A DNA stretch of 64,000 nt, taken from NCBI GenBank assembly GCA_001683735.1, contig LUGG01000003.1, positions 1,798,001 to 1,862,000 on the forward strand. The letters are read 5' to 3'. A model generated the notes under the pieces. It searched no databases and was not told the origin of the DNA. It saw only the letters and a list, made by a program, of their open reading frames with translations. The position numbers and the translations under genes were made by a program. Source of the DNA: Grifola frondosa (taxonomy: Eukaryota > Basidiomycota > Agaricomycetes > Polyporales > Grifolaceae). Position 1 is the first letter of the stretch. Each line of letters begins with the position of its first letter. Shown here one piece after another: positions 22,991 through 33,725 of this stretch.

Positions 22991-23765
22991 TTCACCTTTT
23001 GCAGAGTGTTTGGGTCAGTGAGCAAGAAAGCTTCTGGGCCCACAAGCCATCGTAGAGACTGATACTAGATTAATATGCTCAGCTTGAGATCTCACTTGTG
23101 AATAGCTTATGCCATGTCACAGATCAAAATTTATGAACTGATGCTAATTCTGAAAATTGTAAAAAGGAGGTGATGCTAATTAGTCTTTGCATTTTTTTTA
23201 TAAATGAAAAATTCTAGTTCACCACTATTTCTGGCAAAGGCATTAAAATGTCTACCTGGACTTTGATGTCTACAATATAATTTTCGTGGTCTGGACATGT
23301 CAAAATTGACATGGGATGTTTTAAAATAGGTTTTTCACTCTTTTCGAACCTTGTACATTGAGAGCACCAGTATTATAAAGATATTAGAAATTAAATTATA
23401 AGCTTAATAATATCTCAAAAATATTATTCAATCTCAGATTTTTAGAATATATAGAGATAAGTAAGATAAAGAACAATACATGAAGCAATAATTATGCAGT
23501 GATTATATCATTTTGTGATATAATATATAAGCAGGCAAAAAGTGCAAACTTAGAAGTCAGATTTAATTTTCTTTCATGGCAAATTTTTATTCATTATATT
23601 TGCCCACTTTTTAATTACTCTGAATACTCTGAGATTACTTTCAGATCTGCTCAGGGTGTTTTCAAAATGAACCATTTCAGATGAAATTGGACTAAGAATA
23701 ATCTACATTATTCTGACTATCCTAAAGCTTTGATTATCCTGTGATATTCTGAAACACTCTAAAAT

Positions 23766-24148
23766 TGGTGTTGCTCCAGCTAAGTCAGGTCTAAATTATA
23801 TATAACTTATAACTTGTGCAGTTCTCTAGACATCATAGTGATCTCATCTTCATTTTGTAGCCTAGATATATAACAGCATAAGTATCTGAAAGGAAAAAAT
23901 GATATATATTGTATTGATGGAGATATGGCCAAAAAGCTGATTGCAAAGTTCAACTTTTTAGTCAGCTATATGACCAATGGAATTAAAATTGAAACATATC
24001 AAAGATAATGATGCAAATGGTTGTGTTACATTCAAATACATACAGATCTTAGCTATTAATTTCAATTAAGATCATGTAATTATGTGCAAAACCCATGTCA
24101 GAATATCTAAAAAGCTGAAACAGATGAGACTAAGCCATGGCAACACTA
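23766..24148 (-). mobile_element. hAT-like MITE, family A copy 2, inverted
   Basis: A 383-bp copy of the family in the opposite orientation to copy 1, beginning TGGTGTTGCTCCAGC and ending CATGGCAACACTA. Flanking octamers are TCTAAAAT (23758-23765) and TCTAAGAT (24149-24156), 7 of 8 identical, consistent with an aged target duplication. It diverges from copy 1 by many substitutions along the whole length, so the insertions are old. Confidence 0.85.
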
Positions 24149-25374
24149 TCTAAGATACTTTAGAAAAGACTTAAACAGGGTAAAAATCTGAGTCTTTTTT
24201 GAGTGCAAAGTTTTTTTTATGATACATTAGGAGAATAACTTGAAAATGCATATAAAGGGCCTGTTTAAGATTCAAAATAAGATTCTAAACTAGATGGACA
24301 AATTTGAAATAAGTTTGCTAATTCTATTTTGTCAGGCTGAAGTCTATAGCTATGACTATCTGTGTATATTCCTGATATTCAGATTCTAAGACTAAGTAAT
24401 AACTTATTGCTATTATAAAACTAAGAACATAATTAACTTATAATATACAAATAATGATAAATCACAGATACATCGGTGATCGTTCCATAGGTGTGATGTC
24501 ACTAGGACCTAGCTGAGTTTGAAAACCTAAACAATGAGCAAACAAAGATAGCACAACCAAACAAACTCACAAGTTTTGAATATTGAAGCACTATTTTGTG
24601 CACTTTTGTTTGGCTTTGTGTGTTACTATATTCTTATATTGTATGTGAATATAGGTTCCTGATTTGTTGCCTGAAGAATGTTTGATTTGTTCACAGCAGC
24701 AGAAGATTGAATACTTGCCACATTTGGGGCTGCTTATCTCAGCATTAGTGGCAAGACTTCAAAGCACCTCTGTGTGTAAGAAAGTATTTAACTATCTCTG
24801 TGGGATGATCAGATGCTCCCTTGAAATGTTTTACATCCACAGAAGTACATAGTTTCATCTTTTTGAGATATAAATCATAATTTTTGATGTGCAACTCCAT
24901 CTGCATAGAATATTCTCTTTGTTATAACAGAAGATATGATGATGATGGTATTGATTGTGTATTGGTTGCCTCTGGCCTGTAGAACAAAGGCAAATAATTA
25001 TATTCAAGAGTCTCCATATATTGGGAAAGTTTCCCAACTCACATGGCACGTAGCGTCAGAATTTTTCTACAAAATGCTATGGTTCATAACACTATCTTTA
25101 CACCCAGCTTGAAGCAAAATTTTCCTCTTCATTAATTCATATCATGGCAAGCAAGCTGGTATGTAGCAAATCCCTTCTGTAACACAATTGAGAAGCAACA
25201 ATTCAAATTTAAATTCAATACAAAGTTGAGTACATCACTGAAATTAATTTAGTTCAGAAAAATTGAATATATCTCAAAGATCATGTAATAAATTGTGACT
25301 CTGTCAGCCTTGAGCATAAGCAAAAGTTTACTTCCACACAATATATGAGGTTGATACATGCAGCAATCTGTGTT

Positions 25375-25560
25375 TTCTCTCCTTTTTTTGAATTTATTTT
25401 ATTTTATTTTATTTTATTTATTTAATTTATTTAATTTCTCATCACACCACACCTATAGGACTACAGCCCTCGTCAAGTATGATGTGATAGTTAGTTTAAA
25501 TGTGAAAACTTATACTATGACTGAACATGACCTACATGATATGAGCATAACAATATAATC
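25375..25560 (-). mobile_element. 3' end of a non-LTR retroposon (LINE or SINE) with A-rich tail
   Basis: On the minus strand a unique stretch ending ACGAGGGCTGTAGTCC, TATAGGTGTGGTGTGATGAG passes directly into an (AAATA/AAAAT)n tail (25387-25438). This is the structure of a retroposed 3' end. The 5' limit is unknown; I take the recognisable part up to about 25560 only. The body carries one of the few CpGs of the region. Whether it is a SINE or a 5'-truncated LINE cannot be told here. Confidence 0.55.
25387..25438. repeat. TTTTA/TTTA microsatellite tract
   Basis: An imperfect array of TTTTA, TTTA and TTTAA units on the plus strand, read as the tail of the retroposon end on the minus strand. 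Confidence 0.85.
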
Positions 25561-27179
25561 AAGACTTTTATTAATATTCTTTATATATGATTCAGTTCTT
25601 ATTACTCTTCTATAGACATTATTATAAGAGATTGACCTTTATTTAATTTATCAACTAATTTGCTTATTGAACCTTATTCTAATATTAATATGATTTATGA
25701 TGGTTTGTGGAAAAACTACCCATTTTTAATATTATCTGTAAGAGCATCAAAAAAAATATAAGTAAAATGAAGCCAGTGACAGAAGTGATGATGTAAACAA
25801 AGGTAAAAGCTGAAAAAATGAAGATGAGAATTAACATTATAAAATAACTAATACAAGTAATGATATGTTTGTCAAAATAGAGAAATAAAAAAGAAAGATA
25901 AAACAAATAACAAAGAGATAAGTTGATAAAATGAAAATGATAAAAAGCATTATTAAAGTCTATGTGATTGAATATATTATATAAACTTAGTAGCAAAATC
26001 TTCATCTAAAAGTATTACAATCAGCCAATATCAAAGCACCAACACCTGCAATGTTATATAAAGATAGCAGCAATAGAGCTAACCTAACATTTAATGAAGA
26101 TTGAAAAAGTGTGCTCAGTAAAATTAGGAAACATCAAAAAGTTACGATGGCAAATAATGAGTTCCAACTGGACTTAAGAAGCTGGCATAAGAAAGATCAG
26201 ACTTGTCTCTTGGAATGCATGGAGAAAAATTGTGAGTATGCATCTGAATTATTGTTTGTTTTATACCTATAAAATAATATATGAAGAAACTTCACTGCAA
26301 ATAAAGACAAGAATAAATGTTTATCTATGACTTTAGCACTAATTTTGACCATTAAATTGGTCCCTGTATAACTAAAGCAAAATTATTATAATATTGACCT
26401 AATTTTGCTATGCAGAGTTTCTTAATGTCAGAGATATCTTTCATCTTATTCAACGCTTTTGTAGTGCTATATAATAGCAATCAGTAGAATACATATTGTG
26501 GTTTGATCACATGTTCTGATTTTTAATACTATGACCTTGAATATATCTTTCATATTAATATATTTATCATGAAATGAGTCTAATTATAACTTGATTTCAC
26601 AATAAATATTGTTCTCAAACTAAAGTTTAATATTTGTGTATCAAGTTTATTACTGACACATACCTTATCACTCATAAAGTCACTTTATAATAGCATAATG
26701 TTTAACAATATATTGCTGGCTAGATGTTGATGCATAGTTCTTTGTTGAGTTGAGGTCAGTATAAGATTTTGCATGTTATATGTTATCCTCTGTAATCCAT
26801 GATAACATTTGTAGTAATATTTGTAGTCTATAATTTGAATATAAAGAAAGTATTAAGCAACTATAAATGAAAAATTCAGTATATCAAAATACTTATAATA
26901 GAAACTAAACTTTTTCTTAATATATTCTACTTATTTATTTGTTAAGATGAAATGGTATGCTTAAGTTTAGCATAATAGCCAGAGTTGGTAAAAATCTCAG
27001 AGCCAGCCAATTTCTGGTTAAGTTTATGTGATTATACTGCATGAATTTGCACCATGTGATGGGTGGATCCATGAACATGTTAGTGTAAGCTACTACCATG
27101 AAGCTGACTCAATATAACCAGGTAGGCTCATTAATATAGTTTGGCTTGTGATTGGACAATTAGCCAAGTTGATGACTGC

Positions 27180-27244
27180 TTAAACTACTAACACTAATGG
27201 AAAAAAGACTCATGAAGCTATTATTCTCATGGTTAGTAGTTTAA
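27180..27244. repeat. 13-bp perfect inverted repeat (hairpin)
   Basis: TTAAACTACTAAC at 27180-27192 and its exact reverse complement GTTAGTAGTTTAA at 27232-27244, with a 39-nt loop. It may be a remnant of a very small TIR element. No target duplication was recognised around it. Confidence 0.6.
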
Positions 27245-29729
27245 ATGTCAAGCTGTCAAAATTCAGAATATAAATAATCACTTAAAAGATGTAACTTAAG
27301 AAGTATGAATAACACTAGTTCCAGCTTTTATCCATCATGATCCACATGCTCCATGAGAACCCTATCTACTACATTCAATAAGCTTTGAGGTTCTTTCTTA
27401 TAGCAAATAGCAACAAGATTATAGAACATGGTGTACATCCACTGTGACAACTTAAATAAGCAACAGATCTCAGATTGCAATATTACTAATTTTCTGCAGA
27501 TATTTTCGACTTTATCAATCTCATCATAGAGATCAAATCTGTGCATGAAAAAAAAAATGACTTAAACACTCATTCATGTCCAAGAGCTCCTCCAAATGGA
27601 CAATCGAAAATAGCTGGTTGAAGCACATGTGGTAGCAACAGCAGATCATTGATAAAACATGCACATGATGGACAGTGGGTTTTCCAACTATGATTTACTA
27701 GCTACATCAGTTAATACAGTTTTTAGCTTATTTTTCCTCCAATGAAGAGAGCACATCTGATTACAAGAAAGTTGAACACAATAAATGGAGACATGATAAG
27801 TTGAAGCAATAGCTTAAAGATCTTTGCTGACCCTTTCAGAGTGCTTCCAGCCCAAACCATTTGAAACATGCTTCTTCTGCCCATTTAATCATTCTGCTTG
27901 CATGTCCATTTTTTTTTCATAATTATCTTATTTCAGAGCTTAAAATTAAAATATTAAGAAGATTTATTATGATGGTGCAGCACTGTTCATGTTCAAGGAT
28001 GTCTTCAAGGTATTTGATTGTAAGCCTAAGCATGTCAATGAGGTGAGTTACTTTCAATGCAACAAGGTCATTCATGATGGGAGAGGACAAAGAGTGAACA
28101 AACTATTATCCACATTGAACTTTGTGTTAAATATGAATTCCCATCCACAGTTCAAAAAGCAACAAAACTCTACTATGCATAAGCTAAGATGATTGTGAAT
28201 ATAATAATAATTTAAAAGTGATAATTCAAAGAGTATATTGAATATAGTAATATTGAGTGATAAAAATACATCTATCTATAACATTAATTAACTGTAAAAA
28301 CAAATAATTAAATGTAATTGCACTATTTAATGTTTAGATATCTATATAATATAAGAGTATAAAATTTATATTTATATATTTATATCTATAAAATGAAAAA
28401 TCAATGGCAGATGCTTACTACTAGGGTAATGATGTCAAGATCCACAGATGAACATGTTATGACAAGTATTCCATTGCTGGTGATTGCATATTTGTAATTG
28501 AATTATCATCTCTGGGACCTGAGCACAGATGGCCCATAAATTCCACATCCTCATAGATGTACTCTGGCTAGCCACATAAATGCTCATTCAAACATTACAA
28601 TCAATGTCTTTCACTCATCCCAGCCAACAATGCCATCTGACTAATCTTCCCACTGTTTCATAGCCTCTTTCTCGTCCTTTAGAATCTCTCTCATCTTTTG
28701 AAACTTATTTAATTCAAACTATGCATTGTACATCGAGTGCAGTATATCATACAAATAACTATGTCATGTCATCAATGCTCTATGTCATCATTGAGAATGT
28801 GGCCCTCTAATGAAGGAGACACGTGAATATCTAGTTGTGAATTCCCAATGTGAAACACAATTGGGGAGAGCAGATCACTACTTGATATGTCTGATGATTC
28901 ACAGGGATCTAATTCAGGGACTGAGTAAAAGTTTTTTGTTCATTGCTAAAGAATAGGGGCATTGTTGAGATCAATGGCACAGCAAGATCGAGGTCAAGGG
29001 CCTAGAGCCTGTGAAATTCAACATCAGCAATATTTTCGATTTTCAACACATCAGACTGTGCATCAGAATCCAAAACATTCTAGACCAGGTGATGAGCAGG
29101 CATTGAATCTGCATTGCAGATGGAGCACAGATTCCAGGGCAATGAACATCATTGAGGTGTGAGGACAGTGTGTGGGAGGACATCAGTTGGGACACACTCC
29201 GACAATCCAGTCAGAGAGAACTATCAATGTCCGGATGGGCTGCTGAAGAAAGTCATTCCAGAGATGCAGTTTCTTTACCTCCAGGTGCACCGCATGATGC
29301 TGACAAGAGATACATGTGACCATATCATACCCACTCATATTAAACTAACTGGAGAAAATATGTTGAAAAATAAATCATTGGAGTAGGAGTTCTTATTAAT
29401 GGCGTGGTGCATATACACATATTATTTATTAGTTTGAGTTCATTTCCTTCAGACACTATTCCTCCATGTGCTGGATGATAAGCTTCAGCTCCCTAATCAC
29501 CTGCTGCTGCCTGGCCATGTGGTCAACTATCTCATGGTGCAAGCTCGTGATCCTCTTGCCAATCTCCTGTCAATCTCCTCACATCACATGGGTGGGCTCA
29601 CACTAAGAATATTTCCATAAAAAACCCAGCAAAACATGCAAAATAAAGCAGACTGACATATTTTATCGATGGATCTTTCCACCAAGCTGAAGCATTCGGC
29701 TGCAATTGCTCTAACCACGTTCACCACAT

Positions 29730-30152
29730 GAACCTGTTAGTAATGTTCTGAAACATGGCCAGACAAGGAGGAGCATTCCCTGTCAGCCTTGCAAATTTGG
29801 TGACATCAATGGAGTAGGAGTGTCCAGACCAAATGAGCACCTTCTCCATTAAAGCAGAGATCATCTCTAGGACATATGACTTGATCTTCGTGAGATACAT
29901 CTTGCCGATAATGTCCTTGATACTACTGCGGTGTCACTCCGATATGCTAGAGAGTAAGAGAGAATGTACAAGTTCATTCTCAAGTTCTTGGCCCCAATGA
30001 AGAAGGGTGATTTTGTTGGAATGCTCCAGTAAAGCCTTTATCACCTGCCAGATTCTCCACTTATGGATTTGCATCTCCGTTGCTGAGATTCTGAAATAAA
30101 GTTGTTGAGGTGACTCGAAGATCACTGTGGAGCTTGCTGATGGTGCAGACAT
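29730..30152 (-). pseudogene. Decayed coding remnant, unknown transposon-type ORF
   Basis: From ATG 30152 the minus strand codes about 73 regular residues (MSAPSASSTVIFESPQQLYF, then WRIWQVIKALLEHSNKITLL) to a stop at 29934. In another frame it continues sensibly (IIGKMYLTKIKSYVLEMISA, SGHSYSIDVTKFARL) to about 29730. Balanced amino-acid use across a frame break suggests a former gene. I do not recognise the family; nearby low-complexity pieces at 28.96-29.5 kb may belong to the same unit. Confidence 0.4.
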
Positions 30153-31254
30153 TGTGAAAAAGCAATGAAAACAGATGACAACTTTGGGTGCATTTAAAAA
30201 GTAAATTTGAGAGGGTTCAAACTCCATTGAACAATAAGAGGAAGAACAATTAGTATGAGGTCTAGGGCTCTTATTGTTATATCATCAGACTTGAACACCA
30301 GATGCAGACTTCCACACATGAGATCACTCCGGAATGTAAGAGAAAAAACAAGAAAATGTTTTTCCATTTTGGGAACAACTTACAAGTGCTTAGATACATT
30401 GTACAGATAATAACGACATGGAGTTACTTAGATGGAGGCACACCAGAGACCTTTGAAGTGTCCTTGTCTGCACTAGCAGACTTCTCACTCAACTTCCTGC
30501 TCTTTGTCTGCAAAGATGCTACTTGCCTTGAAGTCTCTTCCTTCGAGCTCGGACCAGCATGCCCAACTCCATCTAATCAATGAAAAATGAGCTATTGGCA
30601 TCATTGAGTGAAATTGGAGTACACACCAAATTAATGAATATCTGAAACTCTATTATAAATCTACACTCACCTTGCTGAAAGGTGAGGAGAGAGTAACACT
30701 TAACGTGAGAGGGGAATGTGTGATATAAGGATCAGCAGAATAGTTGTTGAGTCTGAGCATGAAGGGTGCAGACAGGCCTCCTTATATACATGTATACTAG
30801 GACCATGGACATTACTCTAGGACCTATGGTATCATGCTGACTAATTGCTAACTGATGCTGCATATAACTGCCAAGTCATGAGTCAGCCAAGTCAGTAACC
30901 AATAGTGTATCTTCTGGTATAATCTTATCTATCTATATCTATGATTAGAAAATGACACAGTAATGATAAGATAACCTGATAAGATATTGATAGAATGATA
31001 ATAAGATAATGATGAAATAATGATAAAATAACCATAAATTATCTATGTGACACAGATAAGATGAGGATATGATAAAGACTTATGACTAAAAGCACATTTA
31101 GAGAATGTGACAAATAAGTGTGACTGAATAAGTATCAAATATGGTACTTAGGCAAAATCTGTGATAGAGTGATAGAAACACTTTCTCTATTCCTTCCAAA
31201 TGGGATTTGCCCTAAATTTCAAGCAGATTTCTATGATGTATTAGCATTTATTTG

Positions 31255-31920
31255 TAGTATTGCAGGGTCTGATCTGGTCTGGTCTTTTGCATAAAAAATT
31301 TAGGACTGGGGACTGGGGCCAGGACTAGACCATCTCAAATTTAGTAGGACCCAACTGAAACTGCAGTTCTCTGAGGACTGCAAAAGGACTACAGTCTCGA
31401 CTGGTCTGGGACCATTGGTCAGTCCTGGACCAGTTATGACTGGTCAGGACCAGTTTAAAGTCCAATATCTTTGAATACATTTCTTATTTTTATCAAATCA
31501 TTTATTGTTTCCATCCAAGGATTGCTTGTATACAAATATTATATCTACACATAATTTACTATACATCTAAGAGTGAGAGTGGTCAAAAATCTATGTTGTT
31601 GACATCAAACTTTATCATGAAAAAGAAATAGGTGTACAAAAAGGTAAGTGTCTGACCAAACTGGGAGTATGCAGAACCTAGCTACAATAAGCAAAGCTGG
31701 GCTTACCATACCTGGATGGCCCATAGGACTGATCAGAACTGGTCCTGGACTGACTCTTTAGGACCAGTCCTATATAGTCCTTTAAGTTTTTCAAAATATG
31801 TGGACTGAGAACCAGGACCAAGACTGGACTGTACAAAGACTGGGTTGCAGTTCTTATCAGTCTAGTCCTTCTTGGTTCTCAGTCCTAGAGTTAGTTCTAG
31901 GCCAGGGCTCTGCAACACTA
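31255..31920. mobile_element. hAT-like non-autonomous element, family B, perfect 8-bp TSD
   Basis: A 666-bp element starts TAGTATTGCAGGG and ends CTCTGCAACACTA, giving 13-bp TIRs with two mismatches. It is flanked by a perfect 8-bp duplication TTTATTTG (31247-31254 and 31921-31928). The interior is non-coding and full of short repeats of GGACTGGT / ACCAGTCC type in both orientations, so the element can fold extensively. The CAGGG/CAGAG after the terminal hexamer and the 8-bp duplication fit the hAT superfamily. Its ends share TAGTRTTGC with family A. Confidence 0.9.
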
Positions 31921-32046
31921 TTTATTTGACCTTGAAGATGAGCTCTCAATGATGCTTATCAGAGAGAAACACAGATGGAGAAATCCTTATCAGCTTTTTT
32001 AGTAGATTACACAATTGTACTATCATATAAAATATAATAAAAAGAT

Positions 32047-32424
32047 TAGTGTTGCTATGGCTTAGTCACACCTGTTTCAGTTTTTTAGATATTGTGACAT
32101 GAGTTTTGAGATAATGACATTATTGTGTTTGAAATTAATAGCTAAGATGCACATGTATCGGAATGTAACATAATCATTCGCATAATTATCTTTAGTGTGC
32201 TTCCATTTCAGTTACATTGGTAATATAGCTGACTAAAAAGTCTGACTTTGCAATTCACGCTTTGGCCATATCTCCAATAATACAAGGTATAACATTTTAT
32301 ACTTTGCATACTTATGCTGCTATATATAGGCTACAAACTGAAGGCAGGATCACTATGATATATAAAAAACTGCACAAGTTATGAGTTATATATGATTTAG
32401 GTCTGATTTAACTGTAGCAACATG
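32047..32424 (+). mobile_element. hAT-like MITE, family A copy 3
   Basis: About 378 bp in the same orientation as copy 1, beginning TAGTGTTGCTATGGC. The right end reads GTAGCAACATG, where one base of the terminal repeat seems lost. Flanking octamers are AAAAAGAT (32039-32046) and AAAAATAT (32425-32432), 7 of 8 identical. Its interior aligns with copies 1 and 2 over the full length. Confidence 0.82.
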
Positions 32425-32543
32425 AAAAATATCAAATTGAAGAGCTAAATAGAGACATAGTATAGCTTCACAACAAGCATAATATCAAAGAATATGATGA
32501 GCAATTGAGGAAACAATTGAGAGATCAGTGTACACCTGATTCA

Positions 32544-33725
32544 CTATACAGGTGACTTGACCTTGGTATAGCAGTAATAAGCATTCAGCCACAATTGAGT
32601 GTTCTCCCCATATCTCCACCAACTCTTCATGGATTCACAAACAGTGGTCAATGCAAGAGAGCTGGAACTGGGTGCCACACTCTTTCCACATCTTGTTTTT
32701 GTTGTTGCTGATCTTCTGCCATTGCAAGCTGAATGTACATGCTGGAGATCATAAATATCTAGCCAGTGAAGCTGATACACTTGACCATGATCCCACACAA
32801 GCCATTGATGGCAATTTTCATAGACAATAACTATAGAAACAACTTGTAATGATGCCTACATGCCCCATAATGATTGCTTATATGTAAGGGAAAAGTCTGT
32901 GTAGTATTAATAATGCTGTAGGGTGTCATAAACTCATCCAGGTCACTTCAACCAATTCTTTCACTTGCACAGCTGGCAAAGTAGATGGACCAAGTCTCCC
33001 TGGTGGCTGAGTCTGACTGAGATGTTGGACCCTTCATCACTACAGTATGTGTAGTGAGAGTATAAAGAAATAAATGTCTTTCCATTGATCTATACATCAG
33101 CTCACGGATATAACCATTATGAAATATGACCACAACATTGGTGTGATTGAAAAATTCAGAGGATCCAGTGAGACTCGAGACAACAATATTTTAAATATTG
33201 TAGGTGTTCATTGGATCAAAATATATGACATTGGACATGCTGAGCACTGCCAGCCTGATAATTCTGGCCTGGATATTGTCTGCAGTAAAGGTCATCATAA
33301 AGTCCAAATAGTTTCTGTTTAGATATTTGAGCATTTATAAACAAACAAGAAACAATCCACTAAACCCACCTTTTGACCTGGTTGAATAACTCATTAAACT
33401 GATCTGCCTTTGTGACACATGTGCCACATGCAAGGAGAAAAAGCCCTTTGGACTTTGACCTGTTCTCTGGGAAGTGCTTATAAACAGGCCCGAGAAAGTA
33501 TAAAAGGACCTGTTAAGCAAATGTGAGCATGTGATCCATAGACACAACATGAAGATGTATCACCTTATCTATCAGCCCGATGTTTGGTTTGCCAGTGTCT
33601 GCAGATGATAATGAGAGCATTGTTATATCATAATCACTATGTGTATCAACAAGAATGAGGAATGGCATGCTATTGTTATGTTTATTGAGCCATTTCAGTA
33701 TAATATTCATGCATTTTTGGATCAC
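32544..33725 (-). pseudogene. Decayed coding fragments, unknown
   Basis: Three minus-strand frames with ordinary amino-acid composition lie here: 33725-33513 (SMPFLILVDTHSDYDITMLS), 33133-32948 (MVIFHNGYIRELMYRSMERH) and 32798-32544 (VYQLHWLDIYDLQHVHSACN). They could be pieces of one former transposon gene separated by introns or decay. No domain was recognised and no start or stop is assigned. Confidence 0.3.

Noticed and set aside
31255..31920. Reading family B as a simple tandem repeat locus because of its many GGACTGG units
   Set aside because: The 13-bp inverted ends and perfect 8-bp flanking duplication show that it inserted as a transposon; the internal repeats are part of it.
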